DNA of 64,000 nt. It comes from Peptoniphilus faecalis (GTDB taxonomy: Bacteria > Bacillota > Clostridia > Tissierellales > Peptoniphilaceae). How positions within the stretch are numbered: position 1 is the first letter of the stretch; every line of letters starts with the position of its first letter. The position numbers were made by a program, and so were the translations under genes. The notes beneath the pieces are model-generated. The model ran no database searches, was not told the DNA's origin, and saw nothing but the letters and a program-made list of their open reading frames with translations. Where the stretch lies: contig NZ_JABDSR010000002.1 of the NCBI RefSeq assembly GCF_012976305.1, forward strand, positions 62,001 through 126,000, read 5' to 3'. Below are positions 10,040 to 18,386 of this stretch, one piece after another.

Positions 10040-11395
10040 ATGGAATTTACATTATGGGATTTATTACAAGACACAGCATTACTTGGATTGTTAATGATAT
10101 TGGGTCAATTTTTAAGAGCTAAGGTAAAATTATTTCAAAGTTTACTTATGCCCGCATCTTTAATTGGTGGGTTCATAGGACTTGCTCTAGGTCCAAGTGG
10201 ATTTAATATTTTGCCTTTTTCTGATCAATTGTCAAAATATTCTGGTGTACTTATTGCAATTGTATTTGCTTGTACTCCTATAGGTGATGATTCTTTTACA
10301 AAGGAGGATTTAAAGGGAGTTGGGGGATTCTTTTATCAAAATACAGGCATTTTAATGCTTCAATATGCAGCTGGAATGGCTTTAGCTTTAGGTGTTCTAA
10401 ACAAATTTTGGGATCTTCACGATTCCTTTGGTCTAGTACTTGCCACAGGATTTTATGGTGGTCATGGAACTGCGGCAGCTCTAGGAGCTATGTATAAGGA
10501 TATGGGATATCCTGAATTTTTGGATTTAGGAAATACTTCTGCAACTGTCGGGCTTGTTGGTGGTATCGTTGTAGGAATGATTTTAATTAATTGGGGAACA
10601 AGAAAAAAATATACAAACTTTGTTGATTCTCCTAAAGAACTTCCTGACGAAATAAAGCGAGGCGTTATTCCAAGAGATAAGCAAAAATCTTCTGGAAATC
10701 TCACTATTTCCAATATGTCATTGGATTCGCTTGTATTTCACTTATCCATTGCCTTATTTGCTGCTTATTTAGGAAGAGTTGCTTCTAATTTCATACAAAG
10801 TAAAATTGACTGGCTGTCAATTCCAGTATTTGTACTAGCTCTTGCTGCTGGTTATCTAGTTCAAGGATTTATCAAAATTACAAATACTCAAGAATATGTA
10901 GATAGGGCTACTATGCAAAGAATTAGTGGGTCATCAACGGATTTATTAGTTGTATCCGCTGTTTCTTCATTAAATCTTGGGGTAATTAAATCAAATTTAG
11001 CTCCGCTTACTATTACTTTTATATTTGGCTTTGTATTAAATATCTTATGGTTCTTGTGGGTAAGTAAATATTCCTCATCTAAAAACTGGTTTGAGAGAGG
11101 AATACTAAATTTTGGAAGATCCAATGGTGTTGTTGCTACAGGGGTTTTATTAAATAGGGTTGTCGATCCAGACCAAAAGTCAAGAGGTCTAGAAGATACT
11201 GGTCTTACAGATCTATTAAATCGTCCAATAGCTATTGCTTTGCAAGTTCTGCCTCCTCTTTTTATAAGTTTTGGCGGCAAATATCCATTGTACACAACAC
11301 TTGTAATGTGGGCTGGCTTTATTGTGCTCACAGTTATAGCTCTCGTGCTTAAATGGTGGACACCAGGAAAAATGCAAGGAAATCAACATAAGTGA
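10040..11395 (+). CDS. gltS: GltS-type sodium:glutamate symporter (ESS family)
   Basis: A 451-residue integral membrane protein with about 10-12 hydrophobic segments. It carries the glycine-rich segment TGFYGGHGTAAALGA, the counterpart of the conserved GGHGTG re-entrant region of GltS carriers, and a second related half near residues 290-330. ESS carriers import glutamate with Na+. The substrate here could be another dicarboxylic amino acid or 2-hydroxy acid, because the next gene is a 2-hydroxyacid dehydrogenase. The start has a GAGGTG site. The stop TGA lies inside the ribosome site of the next gene, so the two are co-transcribed and probably translationally linked. Confidence 0.8.
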   Translation: MEFTLWDLLQDTALLGLLMILGQFLRAKVKLFQSLLMPASLIGGFIGLALGPSGFNILPFSDQLSKYSGVLIAIVFACTPIGDDSFTKEDLKGVGGFFYQNTGILMLQYAAGMALALGVLNKFWDLHDSFGLVLATGFYGGHGTAAALGAMYKDMGYPEFLDLGNTSATVGLVGGIVVGMILINWGTRKKYTNFVDSPKELPDEIKRGVIPRDKQKSSGNLTISNMSLDSLVFHLSIALFAAYLGRVASNFIQSKIDWLSIPVFVLALAAGYLVQGFIKITNTQEYVDRATMQRISGSSTDLLVVSAVSSLNLGVIKSNLAPLTITFIFGFVLNILWFLWVSKYSSSKNWFERGILNFGRSNGVVATGVLLNRVVDPDQKSRGLEDTGLTDLLNRPIAIALQVLPPLFISFGGKYPLYTTLVMWAGFIVLTVIALVLKWWTPGKMQGNQHK

Positions 11396-11403
11396 GGTGT
11401 GCT

Positions 11404-12471
11404 ATGAATTACGATATTATACATTTTGAAGCTTTAGGAAAAGAAGCTGACTATTTGGAAATAGAAACAAATAATTTAATTAAAGAAAACATTTTACCAA
11501 AGGATTTTAAATCATTAATAACTCCTTTAACGGTACAGGAATATTTATCAGAAAATAATATTGAACTGCCTAAAATAATAACTATAAAGACTCATTCAAT
11601 TTTACCTGATAATTATATAAACAGTAAGAATAAAAACAATGTAATTACAAGAAGTGCTGGATATGATCATCTCGAAGAATACCAAGATAAATTAAATATC
11701 GCATCTCTTCGAGAATATTGCGTTAATGCTGTTGCACAAACTGCACTAAAATTTGGATTATGTACTTGCGGTTTATTAAATGAATATGTTAAAAACACTG
11801 CATCCTTTGAAAGAAATAAAACTAATTCCTTCATGGAAATTAGTAAGGACAGAACTGTAACAGTATATGGAGTTGGCAAAATTGGCTCTAAAGTATATGA
11901 GTATTTTGAAGCTGTAGGTTTTAACATGCAAGCCGTTGATATTAGAAGTGAGGATTTAAAACTTCAAGAAAAATATAAAGATTTTAACTTTATAAGTAAA
12001 GAAGATGCCATTGTCAACTCTGATATTATAGTTAATGTAATGAACTTAACTAAAATAAAAAATTCAAAATTTTACAATGTAAATTATTTCAATGAAGATT
12101 ATTTGAGAAGGAATAAAAAGAATTTTATATTTATCAATGTTACTAGAGGAGAAATTGCTCCTGAAAGTGTTCTTTTAAAATTATACAATGAAAATAAAAT
12201 ATTAGGTTTAGGCTTAGATGTGTTCAGCCACGAATCTGAACTTACAGAAGATCTACAAAATCAAAATAAATCTAAGGATGTAGATGTTTCAGCTGCTAAA
12301 AAAATTATAAATGATGCCATTTCATTAAAAGAAAATTTTTATGTACAAGCTCATCAAGGGTTCAATTCTGATTTAGCTGCCAAGTCTAAAGCTCATGAAG
12401 CTATAGAACATTTGAAATACTGGTATCTAAATAATAAAAATGGATTTAAAGAACAATTACCTTATTATTAA
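11404..12471 (+). CDS. D-isomer-specific 2-hydroxyacid dehydrogenase
   Basis: NAD-dependent oxidoreductase of the D-lactate/D-2-hydroxyglutarate dehydrogenase fold, 355 residues. The nucleotide-binding motif is G156-V-G158-K-I-G161 with Asp179 at the end of strand 2, as expected for NAD preference. Catalytic candidates are Arg248 (NVTRGE), Glu277 and His317 (AHQGF). I start at ATG 11404 because GAGGTG at 11394-11399 is correctly spaced; an in-frame GTG at 11392 overlaps that site. Coupling to the GltS carrier suggests reduction of a 2-oxoacid derived from an imported amino acid, for example 2-oxoglutarate in the hydroxyglutarate route. That substrate is inferred. The last 11 codons lie in a 36-bp sequence repeated 2.5 kb downstream. 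Confidence 0.8.
   Translation: MNYDIIHFEALGKEADYLEIETNNLIKENILPKDFKSLITPLTVQEYLSENNIELPKIITIKTHSILPDNYINSKNKNNVITRSAGYDHLEEYQDKLNIASLREYCVNAVAQTALKFGLCTCGLLNEYVKNTASFERNKTNSFMEISKDRTVTVYGVGKIGSKVYEYFEAVGFNMQAVDIRSEDLKLQEKYKDFNFISKEDAIVNSDIIVNVMNLTKIKNSKFYNVNYFNEDYLRRNKKNFIFINVTRGEIAPESVLLKLYNENKILGLGLDVFSHESELTEDLQNQNKSKDVDVSAAKKIINDAISLKENFYVQAHQGFNSDLAAKSKAHEAIEHLKYWYLNNKNGFKEQLPYY
12436..12471. repeat. 36-bp direct repeat, left copy
   Basis: The 36 bases here are identical to 14960-14995. The first mismatches are at 12435/14959 and 12472/14996. This copy is the end of the dehydrogenase gene including its stop codon. Confidence 0.95.
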
Positions 12472-12500
12472 GAATAAACTAATTAGTGTTTTTTTGCATA

Positions 12501-12551
12501 AAAATATCTGTTAGAGAGTAAAATCTCCAACAGATATTTTAGAATCTTTTT
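12501..12551 (+). terminator. Strong hairpin and T-rich tail after the dehydrogenase gene
   Basis: A 17-bp inverted repeat (AAAATATCTGTTAGAGA paired with TCTCCAACAGATATTTT, one mismatch) is followed by AGAATCTTTTT. It separates the gltS operon from the hydrolase/symporter genes. Confidence 0.75.
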
Positions 12552-12577
12552 ATATTATTAACTAAATGGGGGGTTCT

Positions 12578-13312
12578 ATGAGATTTTCAGTGGATGTTAT
12601 TTTTACAGGTTTTTCAGGTAAATTAGAAGATCTTGCATTAGGTTGGGGAACTGTTGCTCTAATAAAAAATGAAGATAAGTTAATTTTATTTGACACTGGA
12701 GGTGCTAATTTAAGAAATTATTTGCCAAAAAAATTTGAAGAAAGAGGTGTAAAGTTTTCTGATATTGATTATGTTTTTTTAAGTCATCTTCATTTTGACC
12801 ATGCGTATAATATTGATTTATTTAGGAATTCAAAAATATTTTTATCTAAAGAAGAATGGGAATATGCCAATAATTTGGAAAGCAGAGATTTGTATATCGA
12901 TCAAAATGCGATAACTTTTTTAAAATATGCTGATATAACTTTTGTAAAAAATAATGAGATAATTATGCCAAATATTAAGACTATACTAACTCCAGGACAT
13001 ACTCCTGGATGTGTATCTTATTTGTTAAAACAAGATAATGGCGAAGTTTGGGGGCTTGTAGGAGATTCTGTTAAAAATAGAGGAGAATTAATTAATGAAC
13101 AAGTTCAAATGACACTAGATTTTAATAAAACTGTTTCTTCAATAAAGAAAATTAAGAGTACTTGTGACAGAATCCTTCCAGGACATGATACTTGGTTATT
13201 AATTGATAATGGAAAAGTTTCACCTTTGAAAAAAAATAGCAAAAAACTTTTATATGGGCAAGGCGTTACTGTAAATAATGGGTTTACAGAAATCGAAATT
13301 ACTTTGGATTAA
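12578..13312 (+). CDS. Metallo-beta-lactamase-fold hydrolase (N-acyl homoserine lactonase-like)
   Basis: A 244-residue protein with the zinc motif SHLHFDHA (His70, His72, Asp74, His75), a downstream TPGHTPG histidine, GDS bridging Asp and a late LPGHD histidine. This set of ligands is typical of the AHL-lactonase/glyoxalase-II branch of the fold. A quorum-signal substrate should not be assumed, since the family also cleaves other esters and lactones. The ribosome site is the G run at 12568-12573, so ATG 12578 is preferred over ATG 12566, which overlaps that site. It is followed by a small membrane protein and an SSS symporter, suggesting it acts on the imported compound or its product. Confidence 0.8.
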   Translation: MRFSVDVIFTGFSGKLEDLALGWGTVALIKNEDKLILFDTGGANLRNYLPKKFEERGVKFSDIDYVFLSHLHFDHAYNIDLFRNSKIFLSKEEWEYANNLESRDLYIDQNAITFLKYADITFVKNNEIIMPNIKTILTPGHTPGCVSYLLKQDNGEVWGLVGDSVKNRGELINEQVQMTLDFNKTVSSIKKIKSTCDRILPGHDTWLLIDNGKVSPLKKNSKKLLYGQGVTVNNGFTEIEITLD

Positions 13313-13326
13313 AAAAGGAGGCATAT

Positions 13327-13443
13327 ATGTTTGAATACATAGGATTAGGTGAGATTATTAATATTTTTGTTTTACCTTATATAGGATTATTCATATCTTT
13401 GGTATGGTATTTAAAATATAGGAAAGAAGATAAGGAGGACTAA
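13327..13443 (+). CDS. 38-residue membrane protein, likely symporter small accessory protein
   Basis: ATG 13327 follows a perfect AAAGGAGG site, and the TAA at 13441-13443 touches the ATG of the symporter at 13444. The product has one hydrophobic helix (about residues 9-28, ending in LVWYL) and a charged KYRKEDKED tail. Very short single-helix proteins encoded directly before SSS-family carriers are known in anaerobes as symporter accessory proteins. I assign that role by position, size and topology, not by sequence identity. Confidence 0.75.
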   Translation: MFEYIGLGEIINIFVLPYIGLFISLVWYLKYRKEDKED

Positions 13444-14892
13444 ATGATTCAAATTTATATAGGATTGCTCTTATATATTGCTATCACTTTCGGTATAAGT
13501 ATTTATTCTGCTAAAAAAACAAAATCATCTGAAAGTTTAATTACTGGATCTAAGGGATTTGGATCTGTGCTAACAGCTTTAAGTATGGGAACAACTCTAG
13601 CTAGTGGATTTGCTTTTATTGGTCTAGTAGGAATGGGATATACATTAGGTCTTGTTGCAACTTGGCAATGTATTTTTGGGACAATATTAGAGTTCATTTG
13701 CTGGTATGCACTTGCACATAAACTTAGGAATCTAGCGGAACAAACTACTGTGTTAACTCCTATAGAAGCAATGGCAAAACTACACGGAGATCCTAATAAT
13801 TTAATAAGAATTTTTGGCGGTTTATTAATTGGTGGATTCTTGGCGTTTTATCTTGCTGGTCAATTCACAGCTGGATCTAAAGCTGCAATTGAAATGAACC
13901 TTGATCCTACAATTATTGCTATTTTTATTGGTGTTTTAACAATAGTATATATATTCTTAGGTGGTATGGATGCTGCGGTTTGGACTAATGCAATTCAAGG
14001 TATTATTATGATAGGAAGTTTTTTTGTTCTTACTTTTATAGCACTTGGTGAAGTAGGAGGAGTTGCTGGATTATTTAAATCTTTATCCCAGGAAGCACCT
14101 AATTTAATTACTTGGAATAATGGTAGACCTACAGGAGAAGCTGTTTTTTATATATTCAATTATTGGTTGGGAAGCGCTTTAGGATTTTTGGCTCAACCAC
14201 AAGGAATACAAAAATATCTTACTATTAAAAGTGAAAAAGAAATAAGAAAATCTGCTTTGCTTTCAATATTATTTAATGTAATAAGACAACTTGGACCTGT
14301 GATAATTGGAATGAGCTGTAGAATAATTTATCCTAATATTGCTGATCCAGAAAGTGGAATACCAAAACTAATAGTTGACTATATACCAAATGTATTTGGT
14401 GGTATAGTAATGGCTGGAATATTTGCTTCTATAATGAGTACTTCAGAAACTTTATTATTACATAGCACTAGTGAAATAAGTAGAAATTTCTTGGAATTAG
14501 GCATTTTAAGAAAGAACAAAAAAGATGATAGATTTTATAATAATGCGTTTAAGATCATAACTATAATAATCGGCATTGTCTCACTTTATATATCTTTAAA
14601 TGGATCAGAAGGTGTTTTTAATCTTATAATATTTGCTTGGACAGGTTTATTTACTTCAGTTTTTCCTTCATTATATCTTGGGCTTTATTGGAAGAAATGT
14701 ACTAGTTGGGGGATTTTAGCTGGAATAATTACTGGAATACCTTCAACTTGTTTGTGGTATTATTTTATCAAACCAACATATGGCTACCACGAGGGATTTA
14801 GCGTAATTATACCTTTAATATTTGTTGTTGTAATTAGTTTAATTACTAAAAATGACCCAACCGAAGAAAGTTGGTCTTCTAAAATAGTATAA
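13444..14892 (+). CDS. Sodium:solute symporter (SSS family)
   Basis: A 482-residue integral membrane protein with about 13 hydrophobic helices. Family features include the N-terminal YSAKKTKSSESLITG segment, the FLGGMDAAVWTNAIQGIIM segment that corresponds to the conserved GGxxAVxxTDxxQ region, and the late SEISRNFLELG loop. SSS carriers take up sugars, amino acids, vitamins or carboxylates with Na+. The proline/pantothenate-like length fits, but the substrate cannot be read from sequence. The gene abuts the 38-residue membrane protein and probably shares its message with the upstream hydrolase. Confidence 0.85.
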   Translation: MIQIYIGLLLYIAITFGISIYSAKKTKSSESLITGSKGFGSVLTALSMGTTLASGFAFIGLVGMGYTLGLVATWQCIFGTILEFICWYALAHKLRNLAEQTTVLTPIEAMAKLHGDPNNLIRIFGGLLIGGFLAFYLAGQFTAGSKAAIEMNLDPTIIAIFIGVLTIVYIFLGGMDAAVWTNAIQGIIMIGSFFVLTFIALGEVGGVAGLFKSLSQEAPNLITWNNGRPTGEAVFYIFNYWLGSALGFLAQPQGIQKYLTIKSEKEIRKSALLSILFNVIRQLGPVIIGMSCRIIYPNIADPESGIPKLIVDYIPNVFGGIVMAGIFASIMSTSETLLLHSTSEISRNFLELGILRKNKKDDRFYNNAFKIITIIIGIVSLYISLNGSEGVFNLIIFAWTGLFTSVFPSLYLGLYWKKCTSWGILAGIITGIPSTCLWYYFIKPTYGYHEGFSVIIPLIFVVVISLITKNDPTEESWSSKIV

Positions 14893-14959
14893 TGGAACTT
14901 ATGAAAAAATAAATTAACTCAATTTTAGTTTATATTTCATATTTCTTATTAGGATACAA

Positions 14960-14995
14960 AAAAATGGATTTAAAGAACAATTACCTTATTATTAA
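14960..14995. repeat. 36-bp direct repeat, right copy
   Basis: Identical to 12436-12471. This copy contains the apparent start codon and first ten codons of the next gene, read in a different frame from the dehydrogenase tail. Confidence 0.95.
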
Positions 14996-15485
14996 AAGTC
15001 GAAATAAAGTTACTTTATTTATAGCTTTAATTGTGTTGCTAAACTTTGTGTTATTGCCAATAGATTCCTACCTTCAAAATAATTATATTTATAAAGTTTT
15101 AAATTTGAAAGATAAAGAATCCTTAACTTTGGAAAGCAAAAAAACTTTTTATCTTCCTAATGTATCGGATGAAATAACCATCTTTGAATATAATGTAAAG
15201 GATAAAAAAATTTATGATTCTCTTGATTTTGATAACAAAGATTTAGATGCATTTAAAAAAGACAAAAATTTTATGTTAATATTGTCCCATCTCAGTTTAC
15301 AATCATTTTTAAAAAATGACCTTCCAAAGGATTCTATTACAACTTTATTATTTTTTAATAAAAGATTGAATAGCAATAACTATTACATTAAGGATCTTAA
15401 GGGATGGGACTTTATTATAATAGACAAATATAAAAACAAGATAACTCTTGTAAATTATGTTAAGTCAAGTTTTACCCTTTCTTGA
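14964..15485 (+). CDS. Unrecognised 173-residue membrane-anchored protein
   Basis: I do not recognise the family. The product has one N-terminal hydrophobic segment (about residues 16-38) followed by a ~135-residue Lys/Asp-rich domain predicted to lie outside or on one face of the membrane. There are no cysteines and no catalytic motif. The only start is inside the right copy of the 36-bp repeat, with a modest AGGA nine bases upstream. The start context may therefore have been created or altered when the flanking cassette was inserted. It is followed by a terminator. Confidence 0.6.
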   Translation: MDLKNNYLIIKSRNKVTLFIALIVLLNFVLLPIDSYLQNNYIYKVLNLKDKESLTLESKKTFYLPNVSDEITIFEYNVKDKKIYDSLDFDNKDLDAFKKDKNFMLILSHLSLQSFLKNDLPKDSITTLLFFNKRLNSNNYYIKDLKGWDFIIIDKYKNKITLVNYVKSSFTLS

Positions 15486-15494
15486 TATGATTTT

Positions 15495-15520
15495 AAGTCA
15501 GATTATATGTCTGACTTATT
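15495..15520 (+). terminator. Terminator before iclR-like gene
   Basis: AAGTCAGA-TTATATG-TCTGACTT followed by ATTTTTATTT. Confidence 0.85.
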
Positions 15521-15586
15521 TTTATTTAACAAAAAGTTATACTTTACTCCACATTACTAGCTCTATTTTTCTTTTAATGAAATACT

Positions 15587-15601
15587 TTCCATAATATGGT
15601 A
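15587..15601. promoter_or_regulatory. Putative IclR-type operator overlapping the iclR promoter
   Basis: TTCCAT-AAT-ATGGTA, an inverted repeat with one mismatch, overlaps the -10 hexamer TATAAT (15600-15605). The same layout with perfect arms occurs at 30286-30300 in front of the SLC13-ttdAB operon. Position over the -10 suggests repression and autoregulation. Confidence 0.55.
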
Positions 15602-15625
15602 TAATTTTATTTGGAAGGTGAAAAA

Positions 15626-16375
15626 ATGATTCAAAGTTTAGTTAAGGCTGCCAATGTTTTAGATGTGTTAAAAAATGAAAATCGAGAGCTTACTATTGCA
15701 GAAATATCTGAAATTTTAAATATACCGCCTAGCACAGCTCATAGAATTTTATCTACTCTAATAGAAATCGGCTATGTTTCTAAGGACGAAAGGACACACC
15801 TTTATGGACTTGGACCATCCCTTATACCTCTTGGTATAAAGGCATCCTCAAAACTAGATCCACAGGATGTGGGAAAATCTGTATTAGAAAATTTATCCGA
15901 AATAACAATGGAAGATTCCTTTTTTGTTATAAAATCTGGAGACAAGGGACTTATGCTGTCAAAATCAGAAGGCAAACATACGTTGAAAATCGTTGAAAAT
16001 TTTGGAATTGAAATTGATCTTCACAAGGGTGCAATTAGAAAGACAATTCTCGCTTTTCAACCTGATGATTACATCAACTATTATTTGAAAAAGGATCTTT
16101 CAAATTATTTAGATTCGCCAGTTGATAAGGAAGAGCTACGAAAAGATTTAATGGAAATAAGGAGCAAAAAAATTTCCGTATCCGATTCAGAATACATTGA
16201 AGGTGCAATAGGAATTGGTGCTCCTGTTTTTAATTATAAAGATGTTTTAGTGGGAGCAATTGGTGTAGTAATTCCAAAGGAAAGGGTTACGGAAGAGACA
16301 AAGAGAGAATATATAGAAGCTGTTAAAAACTGCGGCATTGAGTTTTCAAAAAACTTGGGACATTCAGAGGTTTAA
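15626..16375 (+). CDS. IclR-family transcriptional regulator
   Basis: A 249-residue protein. Residues ~4-60 form the winged helix-turn-helix (LTIAEISEIL, IPPSTAHRILSTLIEIGYV). Residues ~75-245 form the IclR effector domain with the characteristic IEGAIGIGAPVFN segment and a VVIPKERV ending. These dimeric regulators sense small carboxylates or aromatics and bind palindromes of about 15 bp. ATG 15626 is chosen because TTGGAAGGTG lies just upstream; an in-frame TTG at 15611 lies before that site. Its effector and targets are unknown, but the neighbouring carriers and the matching palindrome upstream of the tartrate operon suggest organic-acid control. Confidence 0.85.
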   Translation: MIQSLVKAANVLDVLKNENRELTIAEISEILNIPPSTAHRILSTLIEIGYVSKDERTHLYGLGPSLIPLGIKASSKLDPQDVGKSVLENLSEITMEDSFFVIKSGDKGLMLSKSEGKHTLKIVENFGIEIDLHKGAIRKTILAFQPDDYINYYLKKDLSNYLDSPVDKEELRKDLMEIRSKKISVSDSEYIEGAIGIGAPVFNYKDVLVGAIGVVIPKERVTEETKREYIEAVKNCGIEFSKNLGHSEV

Positions 16376-16377
16376 TA

Positions 16378-16411
16378 AAGTTGTGTCATTTAAATTTGGC
16401 ACAACTTTTTT
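16378..16411 (+). terminator. Terminator after iclR-like gene
   Basis: AAGTTGTGTC / GGCACAACTT stem followed by seven T. Confidence 0.85.
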
Positions 16412-16480
16412 ATTTGTTTTGAAAGTGGTCAATCTTTTAAAGAGATTAATTATTTGTTAAAATGTATCTAGGAGGTCATT

Positions 16481-18370
16481 ATGCCAATACTTAGTTTAAC
16501 AAATATTAAAAAATCCTACATTGACGAAGAAACTATTAAAGATGCTAATTTAATAGTGGAAGAGGAGGACAAAATTGGCCTTATTGGAATTAATGGAAGT
16601 GGAAAGTCCACCCTTTTTAATATAATTACTGAAAACTTATCCTATGATGATGGTGAAATTTTTAGAAAAAAAGATTTAAAAATCGGATATTTGGAGCAAC
16701 AACTTAATTTAAATCAGGAAGGCAGTATTTACGATAATTGCCTTTTTATTTTTAGAGATTTAATTGAGCTTGAAAAAAATCTTAGAGAACAAGAGCACAT
16801 TATAGCAGAAAATCCTAATAATTTGGAAGAGGAATTAAATAGATATCAAAGTATGCAAGATGAGTTTCACAAGCGAGATGGCTATTCCTTCCACTCTAGG
16901 ATCAGGGGAACTTTAATTGGGCTTGGATTTAGCGAGGAGGATTTTGATAGGGACATATCAACTCTTTCTGGTGGGCAAAAATCTCGTGTGGCTCTTGCCA
17001 TGCTTCTTCTTGAGGATGCAGATCTTCTCCTACTAGATGAACCTACAAATCATTTGGACATAGATGCGATTTCTTGGCTTGAAAAATACTTAAAGGATGT
17101 GAACAAGGCAATTATTATAATTAGCCACGATAGATATTTTTTAAATAATATTGTGTCAAAAATTGTCTTAATGGAAAAGGGAGAAACTAAAACTTATTCT
17201 GGCAATTACGACAATTACATGAGGCAGAGGAAGAAAGATTTTGAGGTTTTAAAAAGACAATACGATGATCAACAGAAGGAAATTAAAAGGCAAGAAGAAA
17301 TTATAAAGCGCTACCTTAGTCTTGGTCGCGATAGATTTATAAAACAGGGCAAAAGCAGAAAGAAAATGTTGGACAAGATGCAAAAAATCGAAATGCCATC
17401 ATCAAATAAAAAAACAAGTCTTTCCTTTACTACAAATAAGACTTCTGGCAAGGATGTTTTAGAGATTAAAAATCTTTCAAAATCCTTTGGCGATCACTTA
17501 GTTTTTCACGACTTAAATGCCTCTGTCTATAAAAATGATAAAATTGGACTTATTGGGCCCAATGGTGTGGGCAAGTCCACTCTATTTAAAATCATCGCAG
17601 GAAAAATTAGACCAGACTCTGGCGAAGTAAAAATTGGATCTAATGTCGAAATTGCTTTTTTCTACCAAGAACTAGACAATTTAAATTTAAATAACACAGT
17701 CTTAGATGAAATTTGGGACGAATTTCCAAAGCTTGAACATTTTCAAGTGAGAAAATATTTGGCTGAATTTCTCTTTGTTGGTGACGATATTTTCAAAACC
17801 ATTGACGAACTTTCTGGTGGTGAGCGTGGAAGGCTTTCTCTATTAAAAATCATGTTAAAGGGTGCAAACTTTTTGGTCCTTGACGAACCTACAAACCACT
17901 TAGACATTGATTCAAAGGAAATACTTGAAGATGCTCTTCTTAAATACGAGGGTACTGTCCTTTCCATTTCTCACGACAGATATTTTTTAAATAAAACTGT
18001 TGACAAAATTTTTGAAATGAAAAAAGATGCCATAAATACTTTTTTGGGCAATTATGATTATTACTTGGAAAAAACTACTGAAGTTGAAACTTTTGAGGAT
18101 AGTTACAAGTCAAAGACAGAAATTGCAAGGCAAAAGCGAGAGGAAAGAGAAGAAAGGAAAAAAAATAAAGAACTTAGAAGAGAAAAGGAAAAAATTGAAA
18201 ATGAAATTGCAGACATTGAAGAAAAGTTATCCACAATAGATGAAAAACTTGCAAACTCTAATACTTACAAAGATTATCAACTAGCAAATGATTTATCAAT
18301 AAAGCGTGAAACCCTTGCAAATACTCTCGATAAGCTTTATGAAATTTGGATGGAATTAGAAGAAAATTAA
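16481..18370 (+). CDS. ABC-F family ATPase (two ABC domains, no membrane domain)
   Basis: A 629-residue soluble tandem ATPase. The first domain has Walker A GINGSGKST (36-44), signature LSGGQKSR and Walker B LLLLDEPTNHLD. A charged linker lies at about residues 240-320. The second domain has GPNGVGKST, LSGGERGR and FLVLDEPTNHLD. A Lys/Glu-rich coiled coil occupies roughly residues 545-629. ABC-F proteins act on the ribosome, as translation factors or in antibiotic protection; the C-terminal coiled coil resembles the Uup/YdiF branch. Which one applies here cannot be settled by eye. It has an AGGAGG site and appears monocistronic, with no clear terminator before the DnaA-box region. Confidence 0.88.
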   Translation: MPILSLTNIKKSYIDEETIKDANLIVEEEDKIGLIGINGSGKSTLFNIITENLSYDDGEIFRKKDLKIGYLEQQLNLNQEGSIYDNCLFIFRDLIELEKNLREQEHIIAENPNNLEEELNRYQSMQDEFHKRDGYSFHSRIRGTLIGLGFSEEDFDRDISTLSGGQKSRVALAMLLLEDADLLLLDEPTNHLDIDAISWLEKYLKDVNKAIIIISHDRYFLNNIVSKIVLMEKGETKTYSGNYDNYMRQRKKDFEVLKRQYDDQQKEIKRQEEIIKRYLSLGRDRFIKQGKSRKKMLDKMQKIEMPSSNKKTSLSFTTNKTSGKDVLEIKNLSKSFGDHLVFHDLNASVYKNDKIGLIGPNGVGKSTLFKIIAGKIRPDSGEVKIGSNVEIAFFYQELDNLNLNNTVLDEIWDEFPKLEHFQVRKYLAEFLFVGDDIFKTIDELSGGERGRLSLLKIMLKGANFLVLDEPTNHLDIDSKEILEDALLKYEGTVLSISHDRYFLNKTVDKIFEMKKDAINTFLGNYDYYLEKTTEVETFEDSYKSKTEIARQKREEREERKKNKELRREKEKIENEIADIEEKLSTIDEKLANSNTYKDYQLANDLSIKRETLANTLDKLYEIWMELEEN

Positions 18371-18386
18371 AAGATTTAAAAAAAAG

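Noticed and set aside
12578-13312. Quorum-quenching lactonase claim for the MBL-fold hydrolase
   Set aside because: The zinc motif is shared by many hydrolases. Nothing in the window ties it to acyl-homoserine lactones.
10040-16375. A single operon from gltS through iclR
   Set aside because: Strong terminators at 12501-12551 and 15495-15520, and a separate iclR promoter, break it into at least three transcription units.
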